Source: CAYZRJ01 sp964480825
GTDB lineage: Bacteria; Patescibacteriota; WWE3; UBA101185; UBA10185
NCBI GenBank assembly: GCA_964480825.1
Contig: CAYZRJ010000004.1
Span: forward strand, 1 to 31,898
DNA: 31,898 nucleotides
Reading direction: 5' to 3'
Shown here: positions 28,416 to 31,898 of the stretch, in pieces
Position numbering within the stretch: position 1 is the stretch's first letter
Layout of the letters: every line of letters begins with the position of its first letter
Translations under genes and position numbers: made by a program
Notes under the pieces: generated by a model
What the model was told of the DNA's origin: nothing
What the model saw: the letters and a program-made list of their open reading frames with translations, nothing else
Database searches by the model: none

Positions 28416-28833
28416 TGTTTCCAAAAACTATTCCGGCATGAGAATGCAGTTTTCCCTGAAGTTTATAGAAAAACCTTATAATTATGTTCTTGCTGTCCAC
28501 GAACACTATCGGGGCGTACATTGCATCAGGAATTACGGCAGTAATACCACAAAAAAACATATTCAGAGCTAGATAAGAATCTTGCTGTATCAGCAGAGCG
28601 TAAAAAGTAAAACTTACTCCCAGCGCTATTCCTAGCGATAAGTCCGTAAGAAATAGTTTTCCCTGCCAGCCTTTAAATAAATCGTTTTTAGAAGGAAAGT
28701 GATCAAAAAAATCCCAATGGGGTATAAGATCGCCTGCAAAGTGTGAAACAAAAGACAACGGAATCGCGATAAATGGATTTTGCACTGTGGCTCCGATTGC
28801 AAGCCCGATCATTGTGTGTGGGGATAAAAACAT
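28357..28833 (-). CDS. YdjM/DUF457-like membrane-bound metal-dependent hydrolase
   Basis: The 158-aa membrane protein has about four helices and the motif HFAGDLIPHWDFFDH (His31, Gly34, Asp35, His39, Asp41), matching the HxxxD..PHxD signature of the YdjM family. An N-terminal PHTMIGLAIG also fits. The biochemical role of the family is unclear; a link to lipid or envelope metabolism is assumed. It overlaps the WecA-like gene tail to tail by 59 bases and diverges from the S51 peptidase gene. Confidence 0.7.
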   Translation of the reverse strand: MFLSPHTMIGLAIGATVQNPFIAIPLSFVSHFAGDLIPHWDFFDHFPSKNDLFKGWQGKLFLTDLSLGIALGVSFTFYALLIQQDSYLALNMFFCGITAVIPDAMYAPIVFVDSKNIIIRFFYKLQGKLHSHAGIVFGNITQIAALILAFLVTVNSLR

Positions 28834-28841
28834 ACCGGGCT

Positions 28842-28862
28842 ATTATACAGCAATGATACAAT
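28842..28862. promoter_or_regulatory. Divergent -10 boxes for the YdjM-like and S51 genes
   Basis: On the minus strand TATAAT (28847-28842) ends 8 bases before the ATG at 28833. On the plus strand TG-A-TACAAT (28854-28862) ends exactly 6 bases before the ATG at 28869. With 35 bases between the two starts, the promoters must overlap. Confidence 0.65.
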
Positions 28863-28868
28863 ATAATT

Positions 28869-29594
28869 ATGTTTTCAAAAACTTTATTACTTACCGGCTC
28901 CGGAGAATTTACCGAGGAGATGAAGTATGTAGATTCCTACGTTTTATCTTTTGCCGATCAATCAAAACGTAAAATAGCTATAATTCCAACCGCTGCAGGT
29001 AAAGAAAACGATTATCAACGTTTGATAAAAAGAGCCGAAGAACATTTTGCGGAATATGGTTACATAGCTTATGAAGTGCGCGTTTTAAACAGAGAAGATG
29101 CCCAAAACAAAGAAATAGTTGATCAGGTAAAGGACGCAACAATGATTTATTTTTCAGGCGGTGATCCGGGGCATCTGTGGCACTCAGTTAAAGATACTTA
29201 CTTGATAAAAACAGTGCTTTCACTTTACAACGAAGGTGTAATTTTGGCGGGTTCATCAGCAGGAGCGTGGATATTAGGGAGTAATGTACTCACAAACACC
29301 CACGATATGCTAAAGGGGGCGACCGTCCCTGTTTGGGAAGAATCACTAAGCTTGGTGAAACATACAATAATTCCACATTACGATAGAACAATTACAAGAG
29401 ATAAAGAAATTTTTGACCGTGTCTACTCACAAACACCGAAATCCATTAAGAATAGTTTTTTGGGAATCGATGAAAATACAGCGCTTTTATTAACAGACGA
29501 CACCGAAGGAATGGTTTTGGGTAGAAGCGGCGTGCATGTATTCAACAATGGTGTAGACAGCGAATACAAATCAGGAAGTTTTTTTACCCTGTAG
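28869..29594 (+). CDS. Peptidase S51 family serine hydrolase (cyanophycinase/dipeptidase E-like)
   Basis: The 241-aa protein has the class I glutamine amidotransferase-like fold of S51 peptidases: LLLTGSGEFT, IAIIPTAAGKEND, YFSGGDPGHLW and the nucleophile elbow AGSSAGAW (Ser130). It also has IIPHYDRT (His, about 174) and GIDENTALLL. Relatives are cyanophycinase and dipeptidase E, which cut after aspartyl residues. No cyanophycin synthetase is visible, so a general peptidase role is more likely. It is cytoplasmic, with no signal. It is followed after 7 bases by the GT39-type gene. Confidence 0.9.
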   Translation: MFSKTLLLTGSGEFTEEMKYVDSYVLSFADQSKRKIAIIPTAAGKENDYQRLIKRAEEHFAEYGYIAYEVRVLNREDAQNKEIVDQVKDATMIYFSGGDPGHLWHSVKDTYLIKTVLSLYNEGVILAGSSAGAWILGSNVLTNTHDMLKGATVPVWEESLSLVKHTIIPHYDRTITRDKEIFDRVYSQTPKSIKNSFLGIDENTALLLTDDTEGMVLGRSGVHVFNNGVDSEYKSGSFFTL

Positions 29595-29601
29595 TATCTT
29601 T

Positions 29602-31080
29602 ATGTTGGTTTCAAAAAACATCAAAGAATTTCTAATTATATTATTTCTCGTGGTAGTTTCTATTCCTTTGAGATTTACCAATCTTGGTTACGCCGAATTA
29701 CAAGATGACGAGAAAAAGGCTTTTTACGTATACAAAGCAATCGAGGGACAGTCGCCTTTAGATTTTTTCTTAAGTCAACGTAAAGGGCCGATACAGTTTT
29801 TTATTTCAGAAATTCCGTACTCAATTACCGGAGATTATAGAAACGAGTTTGCCCAAAGATTTGCTTTCGCTTTGATAAATCTATTGAGTGTTGTTGTCTT
29901 ATACAAACTCCTATTAAAATTGACTAAAGGCGATAGTTTAGCCGCAGTTTTCGGCGCGCTTCTTTACTCTACAAACGGATTTATTGTCGGATTTTCAAGA
30001 ATTGCTCAATACCAAAGTTTAAATTTATTTTTTTCTTTTTTGGCATTGTATTTTTATAGTGACTTAGTTTCTAATCCCAAAAAACTTTTTAAAAGTTCAC
30101 TTTTGGGAACTTTGATGTTTTGTTTTTCACTTTTATCGCATTGGGATGCTATATTCTACCTCATTCCTATATTTTATTTTTTTGCCAAGTTTATCTTTAG
30201 AAAAGATTTATCTAAGCAATATAAGATAAAAATAATTTTCGCAAACTTTTTGTTGGGAAGTTTAGTTCTTTTACCATTTTTAATGCCATACTTTTTTGTG
30301 CAACTTCAATTACAGTCAAATTTAATTTATTTACAAAAAAGAATTGGATATAGTTCGTACGGCTACGATTTACATCGCTTGATTTTCGATTTGTATAACC
30401 CGTATATTACACTGCCTCTGTTCGCATGTTTAATTGCGTTTTCTATTTTTTATCTGCGTAAAAATTACATGTATTTTTTGTGGTTTGTCATAAACTTTCT
30501 TTTAATCCGTTATTTTATGGCAAAACCGGGTACACATGTTTATAATTACGTAGTACCCGCCGTTTTCTTGATTACCGTCACGTGTTCGGCCGCATTTTTA
30601 AAGCTTACAAAATTTACTTTGCCGATTGCTTTCATCACAGTAATAACTACAAGCGGAGTATTATTTTACCAATCCTATTTTTTATTTGTAGATCACTCTA
30701 AAGAGTACCCTTGGGAATCTAAAGTTATTTTTAATAACACCACTACCCCTTATAGACGCAAAGAGGTTTTAACCTTTGGGTTTCCCCATTACAGAAACTG
30801 GAAGGGGATCAACAGCTACATAAACTCCAGAAAGTTAGACTGCACATATATAACAAACGAAGGGAAAGAAATAAGCCAAATATATATTGACGCCAAATTT
30901 GGTAAACAAGAATCCAGATGCTACTTCGTCATTATAGTCACCCGGCCATTTATAAGTACAAGAGACGGCATAATCTTCGGTGATGCATACGGCAAACCGG
31001 TTTTATATTTTTATTCGGTTGGGGAAGAGCAGTTGGTAAAAGTTTATCGCATGATTAACGGTTCAGATAAATTAAAATAA
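29602..31080 (+). CDS. GT-C membrane glycosyltransferase (GT39/PMT-like)
   Basis: The 492-aa protein has about ten membrane helices. The first outer loop carries LGYAELQDDEKKAFY (Asp35, Asp36, Glu37), equivalent to the Asp-Glu catalytic loop of the ArnT/PMT superfamily. QRKGPIQFF follows, like the 'k.Pl..yl' segment of this family, and a soluble C-terminal part starts near residue 370. Such enzymes use polyprenyl-phosphate sugars to modify proteins or lipids on the outer face. It is the last gene of the plus-strand set, and its stop lies 3 bases from the convergent cysteine-rich gene. Confidence 0.82.
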   Translation: MLVSKNIKEFLIILFLVVVSIPLRFTNLGYAELQDDEKKAFYVYKAIEGQSPLDFFLSQRKGPIQFFISEIPYSITGDYRNEFAQRFAFALINLLSVVVLYKLLLKLTKGDSLAAVFGALLYSTNGFIVGFSRIAQYQSLNLFFSFLALYFYSDLVSNPKKLFKSSLLGTLMFCFSLLSHWDAIFYLIPIFYFFAKFIFRKDLSKQYKIKIIFANFLLGSLVLLPFLMPYFFVQLQLQSNLIYLQKRIGYSSYGYDLHRLIFDLYNPYITLPLFACLIAFSIFYLRKNYMYFLWFVINFLLIRYFMAKPGTHVYNYVVPAVFLITVTCSAAFLKLTKFTLPIAFITVITTSGVLFYQSYFLFVDHSKEYPWESKVIFNNTTTPYRRKEVLTFGFPHYRNWKGINSYINSRKLDCTYITNEGKEISQIYIDAKFGKQESRCYFVIIVTRPFISTRDGIIFGDAYGKPVLYFYSVGEEQLVKVYRMINGSDKLK

Positions 31081-31083
31081 TGG

Positions 31084-31779
31084 TTATTTTTTCCAACCGC
31101 ACTTGCTGAGAGTTTCGATACAACCGCATGTGTATCCTCTGTTTGTTGGGAAGTCCTCGTTGATAGTACATATAGTTACAACATCCCTGTATTTTTCTGG
31201 ATCGTTTGTACATACGCCGTATCCTCCTCCGCAGCCTTGGCCTGCCCATACGCACTGTGTATTATCTGCGCAAGAGCCTTCAGCTTTTTCAAGCAGGTAA
31301 TCATCTTCTATCGAATCCGGAGAATCCGTAAAGTCGGGAGTCTCTATAAAGTCCGGTTCGAACCAGCCCTCGCTGCGAGTCCCACCATATCTAAAAACCC
31401 AATTAGACGGAGTACCCGGCTTTTTGTAATCAGAACTTCCCCAGTACCAACCTTGTTCTAATTCTTGAAAGGATATGCCGGAGTACTCTTTTCCGCTAAT
31501 TACGCAGGCTCCGTAGTCCTCTACTAATTCAAGCGATCCGCCCATACAGTTACAGAAAGAGGCAACCTGCGTACATTCAAATCCATCTGAGCATTTAATG
31601 TTGGCGGCTTTTTTGTAACAGTTCTCAGCTTTTGTTAAAGAGGGGGCTACAGAATTAATTTCTTGAGTATCGGATTTATACGTAAAGTAAGCGTATGTAG
31701 AAACAACTGCAATCACTATGAAAATCAAACCCAATTTTACCCAACCGTTTGTTCCACTTTTTTGAGGTTGCTCTTCCAT
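31084..31779 (-). CDS. Membrane-anchored cysteine-rich extracellular protein
   Basis: The 231-aa protein has a short cytoplasmic N-terminus, one membrane helix (about 14-33) and an outer region with 14 cysteines. These fall in two clusters: six at about residues 52-92 (ENCYKK to YGAC) and eight at about 168-228 (GSCADNTQCVWAGQGCGG to LSKCGW). A Trp/Tyr-rich stretch lies between them. The many Cys suggest a disulfide-stabilised protein outside the cell. No family is recognised; the C-terminal cluster resembles small eukaryote-like Cys-rich repeats only in general style. The start is supported by an extended -10 exactly 6 bases upstream. Confidence 0.75.
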   Translation of the reverse strand: MEEQPQKSGTNGWVKLGLIFIVIAVVSTYAYFTYKSDTQEINSVAPSLTKAENCYKKAANIKCSDGFECTQVASFCNCMGGSLELVEDYGACVISGKEYSGISFQELEQGWYWGSSDYKKPGTPSNWVFRYGGTRSEGWFEPDFIETPDFTDSPDSIEDDYLLEKAEGSCADNTQCVWAGQGCGGGYGVCTNDPEKYRDVVTICTINEDFPTNRGYTCGCIETLSKCGWKK

Positions 31780-31785
31780 AAAGAA

Positions 31786-31794
31786 ATTCTAGCA
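31786..31794 (-). promoter_or_regulatory. Extended -10 abutting the cysteine-rich gene
   Basis: TG-C-TAGAAT on the minus strand ends exactly 6 bases before the ATG at 31779, giving a leaderless-type start. Confidence 0.6.
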
Positions 31795-31808
31795 TATTTT
31801 ACGTTGTT

Positions 31809-31893
31809 GGGTGAAGATGCGGCAGGTTAGTAGCTTCCCCTGACTTAATGGTTCATAACATATGCGACAAGTGGGTATAAACTTGTTGTTATG
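31809..31893. repeat. Two inverted repeats at the window end
   Basis: First, GGG(T)GAAG (31809-31816) pairs with CTTCCCC (31834-31840). Second, CATAACA (31854-31860) and ACAAGT (31867-31872), separated by a 6-base bulge, pair with ACTTGT-TGTTATG (31881-31893) around the loop GGGTATAA. Neither has a T-run. They lie upstream of the cysteine-rich gene and could be an operator, an RNA structure or part of the next gene's leader beyond the window. Confidence 0.5.
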
Positions 31894-31898
31894 CGAAT

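Noticed and set aside
31854..31893. Inverted repeat considered as an integron attC site
   Set aside because: The ends only partly fit the RYYYAAC/GTTRRRY boxes, the bulge is on one side only, and no integrase or cassette row is visible.
31780..31898. Terminal gap searched for a tRNA or other RNA gene
   Set aside because: No cloverleaf with a TpsiC-type GGTTCRA arm or acceptor stem could be drawn on either strand; only the two hairpins are present.

Overview
The window reads as a compact, gene-dense bacterial chromosome segment, most likely from a Patescibacteria/CPR lineage of the Microgenomates type. This placement is an inference from several things seen together: many enzymes shorter than their family norm (triosephosphate isomerase, phosphoglycerate kinase, thioredoxin, DNA polymerase III delta), intergenic gaps of a few bases or overlapping genes, A+T-rich coding sequence (35-40 % G+C in the lines I counted), PilN/PilO-like proteins, a sortase, tandem FemAB proteins and G5-3D wall proteins. 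TGA is used as a stop, so the UGA-recoding CPR groups are unlikely. No rRNA, tRNA, CRISPR array, transposase or phage gene was seen.

Layout. 1-3843 (minus): hrcA (cut by the window edge, with a CIRCE-like operator on its promoter), lepA, murJ. 3895-5976 (plus): rpsT followed by PilN-like, PilO-like and two small membrane proteins. 5973-13198 (minus): one long set of co-directional genes, in transcription order DUF192 protein, thioredoxin, GAPDH, PGK, a one-cluster ferredoxin, a truncated aldehyde ferredoxin oxidoreductase-like protein, TPI, LytR-CpsA-Psr protein, HolA-like protein and sortase. It joins lower glycolysis to envelope assembly. 13277-13504: an isolated 75-aa gene with its own promoter, Shine-Dalgarno and terminator. 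13573-19813 (plus): UvrD/PcrA helicase, G5-3D protein, RsmA, glycosyltransferase, two FemAB proteins. 19810-22683 (minus): a UvrD helicase fused to a PD-(D/E)XK nuclease. 22755-22880: a second isolated mini-gene (41 aa). 22941-24050 (minus): rmuC with tandem 28-bp repeats at its promoter. 24174-31080 (mainly plus): membrane protein, TatD nuclease, membrane glycosyltransferase, MraY/WecA-like transferase, S51 peptidase, GT39-type transferase. Minus-strand genes at 28357-28833 and 31084-31779 encode a YdjM-like membrane protein and a cysteine-rich anchored protein.

How the genes work together. Much of the window builds the cell surface: MurJ flips lipid II, FemAB proteins probably build peptide branches, the LCP protein attaches polymers, the sortase anchors proteins, the G5-3D protein cuts glycan, and the glycosyltransferases and the WecA-like enzyme make surface glycans. 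DNA repair is represented by two UvrD-type proteins, RmuC, TatD and HolA.

The strongest unusual signal is transcriptional. Twelve genes have a TANNNT -10 hexamer ending exactly 6 nt before the start codon, eight of them with an extended TGn. This places the transcription start on the first base of the start codon, so leaderless mRNAs look like the default here. The two mini-genes are the clear exceptions, with leaders, strong Shine-Dalgarno sites and terminators. The second notable feature is the glycolytic block, where a ferredoxin and a truncated AOR-like protein sit between a PGK with an altered substrate motif and a shortened TPI.
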